A program made the position numbers and the translations under genes. Below the pieces are notes generated by a model. The model was not told where the DNA came from, ran no database searches, and saw only the letters and a list, made by a program, of their open reading frames with translations. From Alistipes sp. (GTDB lineage Bacteria; Bacteroidota; Bacteroidia; Bacteroidales; Rikenellaceae): a stretch of 64,000 bases of DNA. Every line of letters begins with the position of its first letter. The stretch's first letter is position 1. Positions 23,723-32,874 of the stretch are shown one piece after another. The stretch covers positions 21,033 through 85,032 of the forward strand of contig JAGBCY010000013.1 in the NCBI GenBank assembly GCA_017937765.1, given 5' to 3'.

Positions 23723-26482
23723 TTAGAGCACGATGTTGATAATCTTGCCTTTGACCACGATGATCTTCTTGGGCTGCTTGCCCTCGAGCCACTTGGCCGC
23801 ACCCTCCGTAGTGACGATATCCTTCTGTATCTGGTCGGGTGTCATATCGAGGGCATACTCCTGCTTGAAGCGCAACTTACCGTTGACCATCACGGGGTAC
23901 TCAAACGAGTTCTCCACGAGGTACTCGGCCTTGAACTCGGGGAATTGAGCGTCGCATACCGTTGTCGTGTGGCCGAGAGCCGAAGTCCAGAGCTCCTCGG
24001 CGATATGCGGAGCGAAGGGGGCGATAAGAGCTGTGAGGGGCTCCAATATCTCGCGCTTCGAGCAGTCGCCAAGCTCGTTGAGGCAGATCATAAATGCAGC
24101 CACCGAGGTGTTGAACGAGAAGTTCTCGATATCCTCGCCCACCTTCTTTATGGTCTTATGTAGCGTCTTGAGCTCGGCAGGCGTAGCCTTATCGTCGTTA
24201 ACCATAAGCACGCCCTCGCGCGAATAAAACTTACCCCAGAAGCGGCGCAAGAACTTGTGCACGCCGTCGATACCGTTGGTATCCCAGGGCTTCGACTGCT
24301 CCAACGGGCCGAGGAACATCTCATACATACGCAACGTGTCGGCACCGTAGGCCTCGACGATATAGTCGGGGTTCACGACGTTGAACATCGACTTCGACAT
24401 CTTCTCGATAGCCCAGCCGCAGATGTACTTGCCATCCTCCAACTCGAACTCTGCATCCTTAAACTCGGGACGCCAAGCGCGGAAGGCGTCGAGGTCGAGG
24501 ATGTCGTTCTTCACGATGTTTACGTCGACGTGAATCTCCTGTGTCTCAAACTCCTTCTTGCGGCCGAGCGACACAAACTTGTTGGTGCCAACGATGCGGT
24601 AAACGAAGTTCGAGCGACCCTGAATCATACCCTGGTTCACGAGCTTCTTGAAAGGCTCCTCCTCGCACACGTAGCCGAGGTCGTAGAGGAACATATTCCA
24701 GAAGCGTGAGTACATCAGGTGACCCGTAGCGTGCTCAATACCACCCACATATAGGTCTACGTTACGCCAGTAGTCGTTGGCCTCCTTGCCTACGAGACCT
24801 TCGGTGTTGTGGGGGTCCATATAGCGGAGGTAGTATGCCGACGAGCCTGCGAAGCCCGGCATTGTCGAAAGCTCGTAGGGGTAGCCCTCCTCGGTGTGCC
24901 AGCCCTCGACGCGTGCCAATGGTGGCTCACCCTCGGCCGTGGGGCCGAAGTCCTTGATGGGGGGCAGGGTGAGGGGCAACTTGTCGTCGGTGAGGCGGTA
25001 CGCTACGTCGTCCTTATAGTAGATCGGGAATGGCTCGCCCCAGTAACGCTGGCGCGAGAAGATTGCGTCGCGCAGGCGGTAGTTCACGAGTCGCTTGCCG
25101 AGGCCGCGACGCTCCACCTCCTCGAACATAAAGCCGATAGCCTCCTTGACATCCATACCGTTGATGATGTCGGAGTTGATGATGTTGCCCTCCTTGGCGT
25201 CGTACGACTCTATCTCGAGGTTACCACCCTCCACTACGGGGATGATCTCGAGGCCGAAGTGACGCGCAAAGGCATAATCGCGCGAGTCGTGCGCCGGCAC
25301 GGCCATAATAGCACCCGTACCGTAGCCAGCCAATACGTAGTCCGAGATATAGATAGGAATCTCGCGGCCAGAGAATGGGTTGATGGCATACGAGCCAGTC
25401 TTTACGCCACTTACGCGCTTGGTGTCGGCGATACGCTCACGCTCCGAGCGACGCTTCGTCTCGGCGATATAGGCCTCCACAGCCTCGCGGTTCTCCGAGG
25501 TTGTGAGCTCCTCGACCCACTCGTGCTCGGGGGCGATGACCATAAACGTCACGCCGTAGATGGTGTCAGGACGTGTGGTGAAGATCTCGAGCTTACGCTC
25601 CGAGTCCTTGACGTCGAAGAATACCTGAGCACCCACCGAGCGGCCAATCCAGTTGCGCTGAATCTCCTTCAGCGACTCGCTCCACTCGAGCTTCTCGAGG
25701 CCCTCGAGCATGCGCTCGGCGTAGGCCGATACGCGTAGCAGCCACTGCTTCATACGCTTCTGCTCCACAGGGTGGCCGCCACGTACGGACAGTCCCTCCT
25801 TAACCTCGTCGTTGGCGAGCACCGTGCCGAGTGCGGGGCACCAGTTTACCATGGTGTCGGCGCGGAAGGCGAGGCGGTAATTCTGAAGTACCTGCTCGCG
25901 CTCAGCCTCCGTCATTGCACGCCACTCGTCGGCAGTGAAGGTGAGGTGCGTGGTCTCGGCGGCGTCGATGCCCTCGGTGCCGTTAGCCTCGAAGTGGGCC
26001 ACGAGCGCGGTGATGGGCTCGGCCTTAGCGGTGGCGTTGTTGTACCAGTGGTCGAACATCTGGAGGAATGCCCACTGCGTCCAGTGATAGTACTCGGGCT
26101 CCGAGGTGCGTACCTCGCGCGACCAGTCGAACGAGAAGCCAATCTTGTCGAGCTGCGAGCGGTAGCGTGCGATGTTCTCCTCGGTTGTAATGGCGGGGTG
26201 CTGACCCGTCTGAATTGCGTACTGCTCGGCGGGCAGACCGAAGGCGTCGTAACCCATAGGGTGGAGGACGTTAAATCCCTTCTGACGCTTGTAGCGTGAG
26301 TAGATATCCGATGCGATATATCCGAGGGGATGACCCACGTGCAGACCCGCACCCGAGGGATATGGGAACATATCGAGGACGTAAAACTTTGGGCGTGTGG
26401 GGTCTACGCTTACGCGATAAGTACCCTCCTTCTGCCACTTCTCCTGCCATTTCGGCTCAATGGCTCTAAAATCGTATTCCAT
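23723..26482 (-). CDS. leuS: Leucyl-tRNA synthetase
   Basis: The 919-residue protein is a full-length class Ia synthetase. The HIGH-type motif is [16 protein letters not shown] near residues 41-56; the CP1 editing domain includes [12 protein letters not shown] with the conserved editing aspartate; and the catalytic loop is [14 protein letters not shown]. The C-terminal anticodon-binding and tail domains are present. It charges tRNA-Leu and edits near-cognates. The start ATG at 26482 follows about 190 bases without a complete gene, in which a relic of an LRR gene is visible. FNT follows at once downstream. Confidence 0.97.
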   Translation of the reverse strand: MEYDFRAIEPKWQEKWQKEGTYRVSVDPTRPKFYVLDMFPYPSGAGLHVGHPLGYIASDIYSRYKRQKGFNVLHPMGYDAFGLPAEQYAIQTGQHPAITTEENIARYRSQLDKIGFSFDWSREVRTSEPEYYHWTQWAFLQMFDHWYNNATAKAEPITALVAHFEANGTEGIDAAETTHLTFTADEWRAMTEAEREQVLQNYRLAFRADTMVNWCPALGTVLANDEVKEGLSVRGGHPVEQKRMKQWLLRVSAYAERMLEGLEKLEWSESLKEIQRNWIGRSVGAQVFFDVKDSERKLEIFTTRPDTIYGVTFMVIAPEHEWVEELTTSENREAVEAYIAETKRRSERERIADTKRVSGVKTGSYAINPFSGREIPIYISDYVLAGYGTGAIMAVPAHDSRDYAFARHFGLEIIPVVEGGNLEIESYDAKEGNIINSDIINGMDVKEAIGFMFEEVERRGLGKRLVNYRLRDAIFSRQRYWGEPFPIYYKDDVAYRLTDDKLPLTLPPIKDFGPTAEGEPPLARVEGWHTEEGYPYELSTMPGFAGSSAYYLRYMDPHNTEGLVGKEANDYWRNVDLYVGGIEHATGHLMYSRFWNMFLYDLGYVCEEEPFKKLVNQGMIQGRSNFVYRIVGTNKFVSLGRKKEFETQEIHVDVNIVKNDILDLDAFRAWRPEFKDAEFELEDGKYICGWAIEKMSKSMFNVVNPDYIVEAYGADTLRMYEMFLGPLEQSKPWDTNGIDGVHKFLRRFWGKFYSREGVLMVNDDKATPAELKTLHKTIKKVGEDIENFSFNTSVAAFMICLNELGDCSKREILEPLTALIAPFAPHIAEELWTSALGHTTTVCDAQFPEFKAEYLVENSFEYPVMVNGKLRFKQEYALDMTPDQIQKDIVTTEGAAKWLEGKQPKKIIVVKGKIINIVL

Positions 26483-26558
26483 AACTTGTTAATATTTATT
26501 TTGTTATTGTTATTTTTCGCTGTTTTGTTCTGTGCTGTTTTGCAGTCTGTTATGTCCA

Positions 26559-26636
26559 CTACTCTTCTGCTGAGAAGTCGTATTCGTGGATATAAGAAGC
26601 ATAGCTGCTCCAGTATGATGCTTTTTTATACGCATA
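26559..26636 (-). pseudogene. Relic of the C-terminus of a BspA-like LRR protein gene
   Basis: On the minus strand this stretch reads YAYKKASYWSSYASYIHEY followed by DFSAEE and a stop at 26559-26561. It matches the C-terminal cap of BspA-like LRR proteins and lines up with AYKAKYYWSAYKNYIFEEE at the end of the lipoprotein at 21155. The frame is closed by a TAA directly upstream (26637-26639), and no start or LRR repeats are present. It is therefore a 25-codon remnant lying between hslR and leuS. Confidence 0.7.
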
Positions 26637-26676
26637 TTATTTGCGTAGTTTTATCTCATCGTAGTAGGCTGTCGCG

Positions 26677-27090
26677 TTAATCCTCATCATCGTCATCCCA
26701 CGCGTCGTCGACGTAGAAGCCATCCATCAGCGCGTCGATATCTCTGCGCTCCTTCTTCGTCGGGCGGCCAGTGCCGCGGTCGCGGAAGACGAAGATCGTC
26801 TCGTGCGGCACGTTGAGCTTGTCGAGCTCCTCCTGCGGTGTGCAGTTAAGGCAGTAGAGGGGCACGTTCTTCGCAGGCTGGCGGCTCGAGACGAGCTCCA
26901 GGACCTTGTAGCTATACGTCACCCTCTCGCGACGGACAGATATGCGGTCGCCGATCTTCACCTCGCGCGAGGGCTTGGCATAGGCATCGTTCACCAGCAC
27001 ACGGTTCTGGCGTATGGCATCGCCCGCATCGCTGCGCGTCTTGAACACGCGCACGGCCCAGAGGTATTTGTCTAATCGTATGTCACTCAT
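26677..27090 (-). CDS. hslR: S4-domain RNA-binding heat shock protein 15 (HslR-like)
   Basis: The 137-residue protein has an S4 RNA-binding domain at residues 1-60 (RLDKYLWAVRVFKTRSDAGDAI, then VLVNDAYAKPSREVKIGD). The middle segment ends in TGRPTKKERRDIDAL, the feature of Hsp15-type proteins, and the tail is strongly acidic (DDAWDDDDED). Hsp15 binds free 50S subunits carrying stalled nascent chains and helps their recycling. The start overlaps the ftsW stop by one base, so it is translated from the cell-wall operon, an unusual neighbour for this function. Confidence 0.88.
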   Translation of the reverse strand: MSDIRLDKYLWAVRVFKTRSDAGDAIRQNRVLVNDAYAKPSREVKIGDRISVRRERVTYSYKVLELVSSRQPAKNVPLYCLNCTPQEELDKLNVPHETIFVFRDRGTGRPTKKERRDIDALMDGFYVDDAWDDDDED

Positions 27091-28352
27091 TACTTTCTCA
27101 ATTCTTGGTTATAGCTATTTGTGCGGCTGACGCTGATGATCATACCCAGCGCAAGCGAGGTGAATAGCAGCGACGAGCCTCCGCGCGAGATGAGCGGCAG
27201 CGTCTGTCCCGTCTCGGGGATGATGTTCACCTGAACGAGGATGTGCAACAGTGCCTGACACGTTATGAGCAGGCCGAGGCCCGCGGTCATAAGCGTCGGG
27301 AAGGCCGTAGTACAGCGGCGGCATATCTCTATCGAGCGGAACGTAATCCAGAGGTACAAGAGCATCAGCACCACGGCGGCGATGAAGCCATACTCCGACG
27401 TGAAGAAGGCATAGGCATAGTCGCTCTCGGGGTGGATAACCACGGCACGCGAGGTGCTATGTCCTGCGCCCTCGCCCGAGATGCCACCGTTGTGTATGGC
27501 GATCATAGCGCGCTGGGTGTCCGAAAGCTCGTAGACAAACTTCTTCTCACCACTGGTAACCCACTCCATCACCCAAGTCGTTAGGCGCGAGCCTGCAACA
27601 CCACCACGCCCGACGTGTACGAGCGACAGGAGCGTGAGACCGACGATGCCGGCAAAGACCACCACGGCCGTGAACTTGGCGATCTCGCGCTTCGACACGC
27701 GGCCGATGTAGAGCATAATCACCGAGGCGAGGAAGATGAGCACCGCTGATGAGGTGTGTGCCGGGAGGATGACCGCACACGAGAGGACTACGGGGCCGAG
27801 TATCGGCAGGGTGTTCTCGCGGAGGATCTTCTTCTGCTTCTCGTCCTTGAGGCGGAAGGATGTGGGCAGTAGCTTTATCTTGTTTATCGTCGACTGGCGT
27901 GTCTCCATACATCGCGCAAGCATCAGTATCGTGAAGATCTTAAGACCCTCGGAGGGCTGGAACCTAAAGGGGCCTACCGGCAGCCAACGAGCTGCACCGT
28001 TTGTCTCGGCCCCCACGAAGTAGGTTATGACCGTGAGCAAGACAAAGAGGTAGTAGCCGATGGGTGTCCAGCGGCGATAGAAGGTGTAGTTAATCTTGTG
28101 GGCGATGTAAATCACGGGCATCGAGAGTGCCACGACATACATAATCTGCTGGCGTAGCGAGTCCGTAGAGGTCATATCCGACGTTATGTCGTAGACCATC
28201 TTTGCCGTCGAGGAGTAGACGACAAGAATCGACACGACGATCAGCACGGCGTAGATGATCCACAGCGTGCGGTCGCCCTCAAGTACACGGCGTCGCGAGG
28301 CGAGGAGCTCCTCGGCAGCCTCCGAGCCCACGGTATCTCGTCTATCTTTCAT
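27090..28352 (-). CDS. ftsW: Septal peptidoglycan glycosyltransferase FtsW (SEDS family)
   Basis: The 420-residue polytopic membrane protein polymerises lipid II at the division septum together with FtsI. SEDS landmarks include NGAARWLPVGPFRFQPSE, the HTSSAVLIFLASVIMLYIGR segment and the C-terminal RGGSSLLFTSLALGMIISVSR. About ten membrane helices fit the sequence. In most Bacteroidetes murG, murC and ftsQAZ follow; here the next gene is hslR. The gene lies 11 bases after murD in the same operon. The location next to murD and the other division genes favours FtsW over RodA. Confidence 0.95.
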   Translation of the reverse strand: MKDRRDTVGSEAAEELLASRRRVLEGDRTLWIIYAVLIVVSILVVYSSTAKMVYDITSDMTSTDSLRQQIMYVVALSMPVIYIAHKINYTFYRRWTPIGYYLFVLLTVITYFVGAETNGAARWLPVGPFRFQPSEGLKIFTILMLARCMETRQSTINKIKLLPTSFRLKDEKQKKILRENTLPILGPVVLSCAVILPAHTSSAVLIFLASVIMLYIGRVSKREIAKFTAVVVFAGIVGLTLLSLVHVGRGGVAGSRLTTWVMEWVTSGEKKFVYELSDTQRAMIAIHNGGISGEGAGHSTSRAVVIHPESDYAYAFFTSEYGFIAAVVLMLLYLWITFRSIEICRRCTTAFPTLMTAGLGLLITCQALLHILVQVNIIPETGQTLPLISRGGSSLLFTSLALGMIISVSRTNSYNQELRK

Positions 28353-28363
28353 CGCTTGGCCTC

Positions 28364-29731
28364 CTATTTATCGAGTACGTTACTCTTAACCCACTCCTTG
28401 AACAAACGGCCGCGCTCCTCGTAGTTGCGGAAGAGGTCGAAGCTCGCACACGCCGGCGAGAGGAGCACGGTGTCGCCCTCCGTTGCCTCGGCACGTGCCG
28501 CCTCCATAGCCTCCTCGAAGGTGTGGCAGTCGCGGATGACGGGCACGATGCCCTGAAATTCGCGTAGGAGCTTGGCGTTATCCACTCCCATACAGATCAA
28601 CGCCTTGACCTTCTTGCGCGCAAACTCCTTCACGGGGGTGTAGTCGTTGCCCTTGTCGGTGCCTCCTGCGATCCATACCGTTGGACGCTTCATACTCTCG
28701 AGCGCGTACCATACGGAGTCTACGTTCGTGGCCTTCGAGTCGTTAACCCACTGAATATCATCCTTCACGCCAGCAGGTTCCAAGCGGTGCTCCACGGGCG
28801 AGAAGTCGTATATCGAACGCTTTATCTGCTTGGGGTCGATGCCTGCGGCGAGCGTCGCGAGGGCTGCGGCCATAGCGTTGTAGACGTTGTGCATACCCTC
28901 GATCTGCATCTTGCGCGTATCGACCGTGACGCTCTTCGCGCCTACGGTGGCGGTGAAGGTGTGACCCTCGAGTATGGCGTCGCCATCGCCACTGGCAATG
29001 GCTGTGTTTATGGCAAAGGGGAGCTGGCGTGCACGCAGACCGTTATCCATCTCGGCGAGCATCTGCTGCGTGATCGCGTCGTCGGCCGAGTAGATGAAGG
29101 CATCGGCCGCAGTCTGGTTCTCGGCGATACGCATCTTCGAGCGCGCGTAGTTCTCGAGCTTGTAGTCGTAGCGATCGAGGTGGTCGGGTGTGATGTTCAT
29201 CAACACGCCGATGTCGGCCTTGAACTTGAAGCAGCCGTCGAGCTGGAACGAGCTGAGCTCCAGCACGTGCCAGAAGTGCTTCTCGGTGGCCACGGAGTAT
29301 GCGAAGCTCTCGCCTATGTTGCCGCCGAGCGACACCTTGCGTCCGGCGTCGCGCATAATCTTGTATATGAGCGATGTCGTGGTTGTCTTGCCGTTCGAGC
29401 CTGTTATGCAGATGGTCTTAGCCACGCCCTTGTAGCGCGCTGCGAACTCTATCTCCGATATTACGGGGATGCCGCGCTCGCGAATCTTCTGTACTATGGG
29501 TGCTGTGTCGGGAATGCCGGGCGACTTGATCACCTCGTTGGCATCGAGTATGCGCTCCTCGGTGTGCTGGCCCTCCTCATACTCCACGCCCCACTCGTCG
29601 AGCCTTTCGCGGAACTTGGGGGCAATCTTACCCATATCCGAGAGGAATGTATCGAATCCCTTTTTCTTGGCGAGTATCGCCGAGCCATAGCCCGAGATAC
29701 CACCACCCAAAACTACTATTTTACGTTTCAT
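28364..29731 (-). CDS. murD: UDP-N-acetylmuramoyl-L-alanine--D-glutamate ligase
   Basis: The 455-residue cytoplasmic ligase adds D-glutamate to UDP-MurNAc-L-Ala. The N-terminal UDP-binding region has VVLGGGISGYGSAILAKKKG (residues 5-24), the ATP P-loop is CITGSNGKTTTTSLI, and the C-terminal ligase domain has WVNDSKATNVDSVWYAL and AGGTDKGNDY. Length is normal. It follows the kinase-LRR gene by 29 bases; in the classical order it would follow mraY directly, so the kinase is the inserted element. Confidence 0.97.
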   Translation of the reverse strand: MKRKIVVLGGGISGYGSAILAKKKGFDTFLSDMGKIAPKFRERLDEWGVEYEEGQHTEERILDANEVIKSPGIPDTAPIVQKIRERGIPVISEIEFAARYKGVAKTICITGSNGKTTTTSLIYKIMRDAGRKVSLGGNIGESFAYSVATEKHFWHVLELSSFQLDGCFKFKADIGVLMNITPDHLDRYDYKLENYARSKMRIAENQTAADAFIYSADDAITQQMLAEMDNGLRARQLPFAINTAIASGDGDAILEGHTFTATVGAKSVTVDTRKMQIEGMHNVYNAMAAALATLAAGIDPKQIKRSIYDFSPVEHRLEPAGVKDDIQWVNDSKATNVDSVWYALESMKRPTVWIAGGTDKGNDYTPVKEFARKKVKALICMGVDNAKLLREFQGIVPVIRDCHTFEEAMEAARAEATEGDTVLLSPACASFDLFRNYEERGRLFKEWVKSNVLDK

Positions 29732-29760
29732 ATATCGTTGTTTTTTCGTATCTTATAAGT

Positions 29761-31569
29761 CTAATCTTCAAAGTCGTAACCCACTATATCGTCGGCATAC
29801 TCTTTCCAAATCCAATCCTCTGCATTTTTGTAGGCCTCCACCGACCGGCGAGGAACATAGATTTTAAAGCCAGAGGGGTTGCTCGTGAACATATAAAGAC
29901 CTCCCGTCGGAGGAGTTGTCGCTTTGCAATATACACTTGTTAGGCTGCTGCAACTACCGAATGCACAAACTCCAATCGACACAACACTATCGGGAATAGT
30001 TACGCTTGTAAGCGAGGTGCAACCATAGAATGCACAAACTCCAATCGACACAACACTATCGGGAATGGTTACGCTCGTTAGGCTTCTGCAATTTTCGAAT
30101 GCATAATCTCCAATCGACGTAACATTATCGGGAATAGTTACGCTTGTTAGGCTGCGGCAATCATAGAATGCACGATTTCCAATCGACACAACACTATCGG
30201 GAATAGTAACGCTTGTTAGGCTGCGGCAATATTCGAATGCACAATTTCCAATCTCAGTTACCTTTCCATCAAACTTAATTACCCAGCACTTCTTTTCTGC
30301 ATCATAGGTGTTAGATACGATATTTGCACCGAACACATCAGTTTTATTAGGCGTTGTAGTCTCGGTTGTACTACCGTTTGTATACCATATCTCATTATTT
30401 GTAGGTGTTGGAGTGGTATATGCAACCTCATCTGTGGGTTTATTATTTGATGTAAACAGAGTGATGCCTGCGCCAATAGCGAGCATTGCTACGATAACCC
30501 ACACAAACCATCGTTTTGAGGTTTTAGGTGCGTTTTTCAACTCGATATGCTTGTTGTCGTTAGACCACTTAGGCTCGGGCTGCGGCTTTGGCTCATTCCT
30601 CTTAGGCTCGGGTTGCGGCTTCTTGATATCTGCAACGATTGCCTCGCTTGCAACAGCATCGGGGATAGTGCACTCGGAGTAGGTATCCATCTCCGAGGCG
30701 TTGTCAACGAAGTCCAACAGCCCCAAGAACTTGGCGATGTTTTGCGGCCTATCCTTACGGCGGCTCTGCATAGCCGTCGTGATAGCACGTCTAACACCTG
30801 CCGACAAGTGGCTTGGAAGCGCGGGCAGGCCATCCTCCAATACATCCGAGGCCTGTGGAGGTATCGTCCCCGTGACGAGGTAGTACAACGTAGCTCCCAA
30901 CGAATAGATATCAGTCTCAGGAGAGAAGGTGTTTACGCCACCCTCCTTATACTGCTCCATAGGTGTAAATCCGCGGCTCTTTCCGACGGGTGTCTTGGAG
31001 GTCGCCTCGCCGCTATTCTCGTCGTAGTGCTTCGAGATGCCGAAGTCGATAAGTATCGGGCAGTCATCCTCAGCACGAAGCATCACGTTCGCGGGCTTGA
31101 TGTCGAGGTGCATAATCCTGCGCTCGTGGATATACTCCACGGCCTTTGACACAGCGCGGATATACTTCACGGCCTCAGCCTCGGGAAGTGTCCCACGCAA
31201 CTTTACCACGTCTTTGAGCGACTCTCCCGCGATATACTCCATAACATAATATGCGGTGTTGTTCTCCGTAAAGACGTCGTGGATATGTATGATGTTTGGG
31301 TGGTTAAGGCTCGCGATGATCTGAGCCTCCTTGATAAACTTAGCCTTGTAGATATTCATCATCTCTGCACTTCCTTCCGAGCCGAGCTTCGCGCTACACG
31401 AATCCTCGTCGCGGTTGTAGTACTCCTTAGGGAAGAACTCCTTGATGCAGACTTTGTGCTTGGCCATAACGTGCTCGGCAAGGTAGGTAATGCCGAAACC
31501 ACCGCTGCCCAACATCCTGATGATGCGATATTTATCGCCCTGGAGGAATGTGCCTGGTTTGAGTTGCAT
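29761..31569 (-). CDS. Transmembrane Ser/Thr protein kinase with C-terminal BspA-like LRR domain
   Basis: The 602-residue protein has a Hanks-type kinase at residues 1-290: glycine loop LGSGGFG (20-26), ATP lysine K43 in CIKEFF, HLDIKPAN (154-161, so HLD instead of HRD) and DFG (175-177). A Pro/Lys/Glu linker (315-340), one membrane segment (about 354-372), the EIWYTNGSTT linker (391-440), LRR_5 repeats (437-548) and a BspA cap follow. By the usual topology the LRR part is outside the cytoplasmic membrane. It sits in the cell-wall cluster between mraY (27 bases upstream) and murD. A role in sensing envelope state and phosphorylating Mur/Fts proteins is inference from position and topology. 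Confidence 0.92.
   Translation of the reverse strand: MQLKPGTFLQGDKYRIIRMLGSGGFGITYLAEHVMAKHKVCIKEFFPKEYYNRDEDSCSAKLGSEGSAEMMNIYKAKFIKEAQIIASLNHPNIIHIHDVFTENNTAYYVMEYIAGESLKDVVKLRGTLPEAEAVKYIRAVSKAVEYIHERRIMHLDIKPANVMLRAEDDCPILIDFGISKHYDENSGEATSKTPVGKSRGFTPMEQYKEGGVNTFSPETDIYSLGATLYYLVTGTIPPQASDVLEDGLPALPSHLSAGVRRAITTAMQSRRKDRPQNIAKFLGLLDFVDNASEMDTYSECTIPDAVASEAIVADIKKPQPEPKRNEPKPQPEPKWSNDNKHIELKNAPKTSKRWFVWVIVAMLAIGAGITLFTSNNKPTDEVAYTTPTPTNNEIWYTNGSTTETTTPNKTDVFGANIVSNTYDAEKKCWVIKFDGKVTEIGNCAFEYCRSLTSVTIPDSVVSIGNRAFYDCRSLTSVTIPDNVTSIGDYAFENCRSLTSVTIPDSVVSIGVCAFYGCTSLTSVTIPDSVVSIGVCAFGSCSSLTSVYCKATTPPTGGLYMFTSNPSGFKIYVPRRSVEAYKNAEDWIWKEYADDIVGYDFED
29930..30240 (-). repeat. 69-bp LRR-coding repeats in the kinase gene
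   Basis: At least four units coding for SLTSVTIPDSVVSIGxxAFxxC recur at 69-base phase (CGGGAATAG-type box near 29992, 30061, 30130 and 30199). They resemble the array in the lipoprotein gene at 21335-21870 at both DNA and protein level. Confidence 0.8.
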
Positions 31570-31596
31570 AGCTATATTGCGTTAGTAGTTAGCGTC

Positions 31597-32844
31597 TTAC
31601 TGAATCTTAAGCGTTACGAGTGTGAGGGCTGCCAGAAGCAGCGAGATGATGAAGAAACGCATCATAATCTTGGTCTCGAACAGACCCTTCTTCTGGTAGT
31701 GGTGGTGCAACGGCGACATAAGGAATATGCGGCGGCCCTCGCCATACTTGCGCTTCGTGTACTTAAAGTAACCCACCTGAATCATCACCGACAGAGCCTC
31801 TACCAAAAAGACACCGCACAGCAGCGGCAGGAGTAACTCCTTACGGATGCAGAGCGCGAAGACGGCGATGATGCCGCCGATGGTGAGCGAGCCCGTGTCG
31901 CCCATAAATATCTGCGCGGGGAAGGAGTTATACCACAGGAAGCCGATGAGCGCACCCGCAAAGGCGGCAGCAAAGACGATAAGCTCGCCACTATCGGGGA
32001 TGTACATAATGTTGAGGTAGTCCGAGTAGATGATATGTCCCGAGAGGTAGGCCAGAATACCGAGCACGAGGACTATCGGTACCGATACGCCCGTGAGTAG
32101 GCCGTCGATGCCATCGGTGAGGTTGGCACCGTTTGACACCGCCGTGATGACGAAGATGGCCACGACGATGTAGAGCAGCCACGCTAACGTGTCGTTGCCG
32201 CCCGTGAGCACCTTATAGTCGAGCATCGTATCCTTGAGGAAGGGGATAGAGGTCTTTAAACTCTTCTCCGCCGTGGTGCTCACCACAACCTTCTGCGTGT
32301 AGCTATTCACCGCCTCGCCCGTCTCGTTGTCGATGATGGTGTAGTTATTGGTTTCGAAGGTCTTTTCGTGGATGACGATGTCGTTTGAGAGCCACATCGT
32401 CGTGCCCACGATGATACCCAAGCCCACCTGACCGACAATCTTGAAGCGGCCCTTGAGGCCCTCCTTCTTGTGGCGGAACACCTTGATGTAGTCATCCAGA
32501 CCGCCGATGAATCCGAGCCATAGCGTCGAGATGAGCATCAGTTGGATGTAGACATTCTCAAGGTCGCCGAAGAGCAGCACGGGGACGATGACGGCGAGGA
32601 TGATGATTATGCCACCCATCGTCGGCGTGCCCTTCTTCTGAAGCTGACCCTCGAGGCCGAGGTCGCGGATATCCTCGCCTATCTGCTTGCGCTTGAGGAA
32701 GCGGATGATGCGCTTACCAAAGACGATGGCGATAAGCAGTGATACGATGATGGCTGATGCCGAGCGGAACGAGATATACTCGCCGATACGCATTCCCGGC
32801 AGGTCGGTGTTTTCGTTGAGGTATTCAAAAAGTCGGTATAACAT
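31597..32844 (-). CDS. mraY: Phospho-N-acetylmuramoyl-pentapeptide-transferase
   Basis: The 415-residue polytopic enzyme transfers phospho-MurNAc-pentapeptide to undecaprenyl phosphate, making lipid I. Landmarks are GTPTMGG (residues about 73-79), [15 protein letters not shown] with the metal-binding aspartates, [15 protein letters not shown], the MGDTGSL motif, and [12 protein letters not shown] with the histidine triplet. A Bacteroidetes-type insertion of about 50 residues ([18 protein letters not shown]) lies in the periplasmic loop. It is 30 bases after murE and is followed by the kinase-LRR gene. Confidence 0.97.
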   Translation of the reverse strand: MLYRLFEYLNENTDLPGMRIGEYISFRSASAIIVSLLIAIVFGKRIIRFLKRKQIGEDIRDLGLEGQLQKKGTPTMGGIIIILAVIVPVLLFGDLENVYIQLMLISTLWLGFIGGLDDYIKVFRHKKEGLKGRFKIVGQVGLGIIVGTTMWLSNDIVIHEKTFETNNYTIIDNETGEAVNSYTQKVVVSTTAEKSLKTSIPFLKDTMLDYKVLTGGNDTLAWLLYIVVAIFVITAVSNGANLTDGIDGLLTGVSVPIVLVLGILAYLSGHIIYSDYLNIMYIPDSGELIVFAAAFAGALIGFLWYNSFPAQIFMGDTGSLTIGGIIAVFALCIRKELLLPLLCGVFLVEALSVMIQVGYFKYTKRKYGEGRRIFLMSPLHHHYQKKGLFETKIMMRFFIISLLLAALTLVTLKIQ

Positions 32845-32874
32845 TGTAGTGTGTTTGTGTTTCGGTTAGTTGTT

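Noticed and set aside
23719-23802. N-terminal extension of the FNT-like channel
   Set aside because: It lies inside leuS, is Ser/Arg-rich and gives no membrane-protein start; the ATG at 23718 fits better.
29761-31569. Kinase gene as a recent foreign insertion
   Set aside because: Spacing to mraY and murD is tight, orientation matches, and no repeats, tRNA or transposase flank it; base composition of the kinase half looks like its neighbours. Only the LRR half is more AT-rich, as in the other LRR gene.
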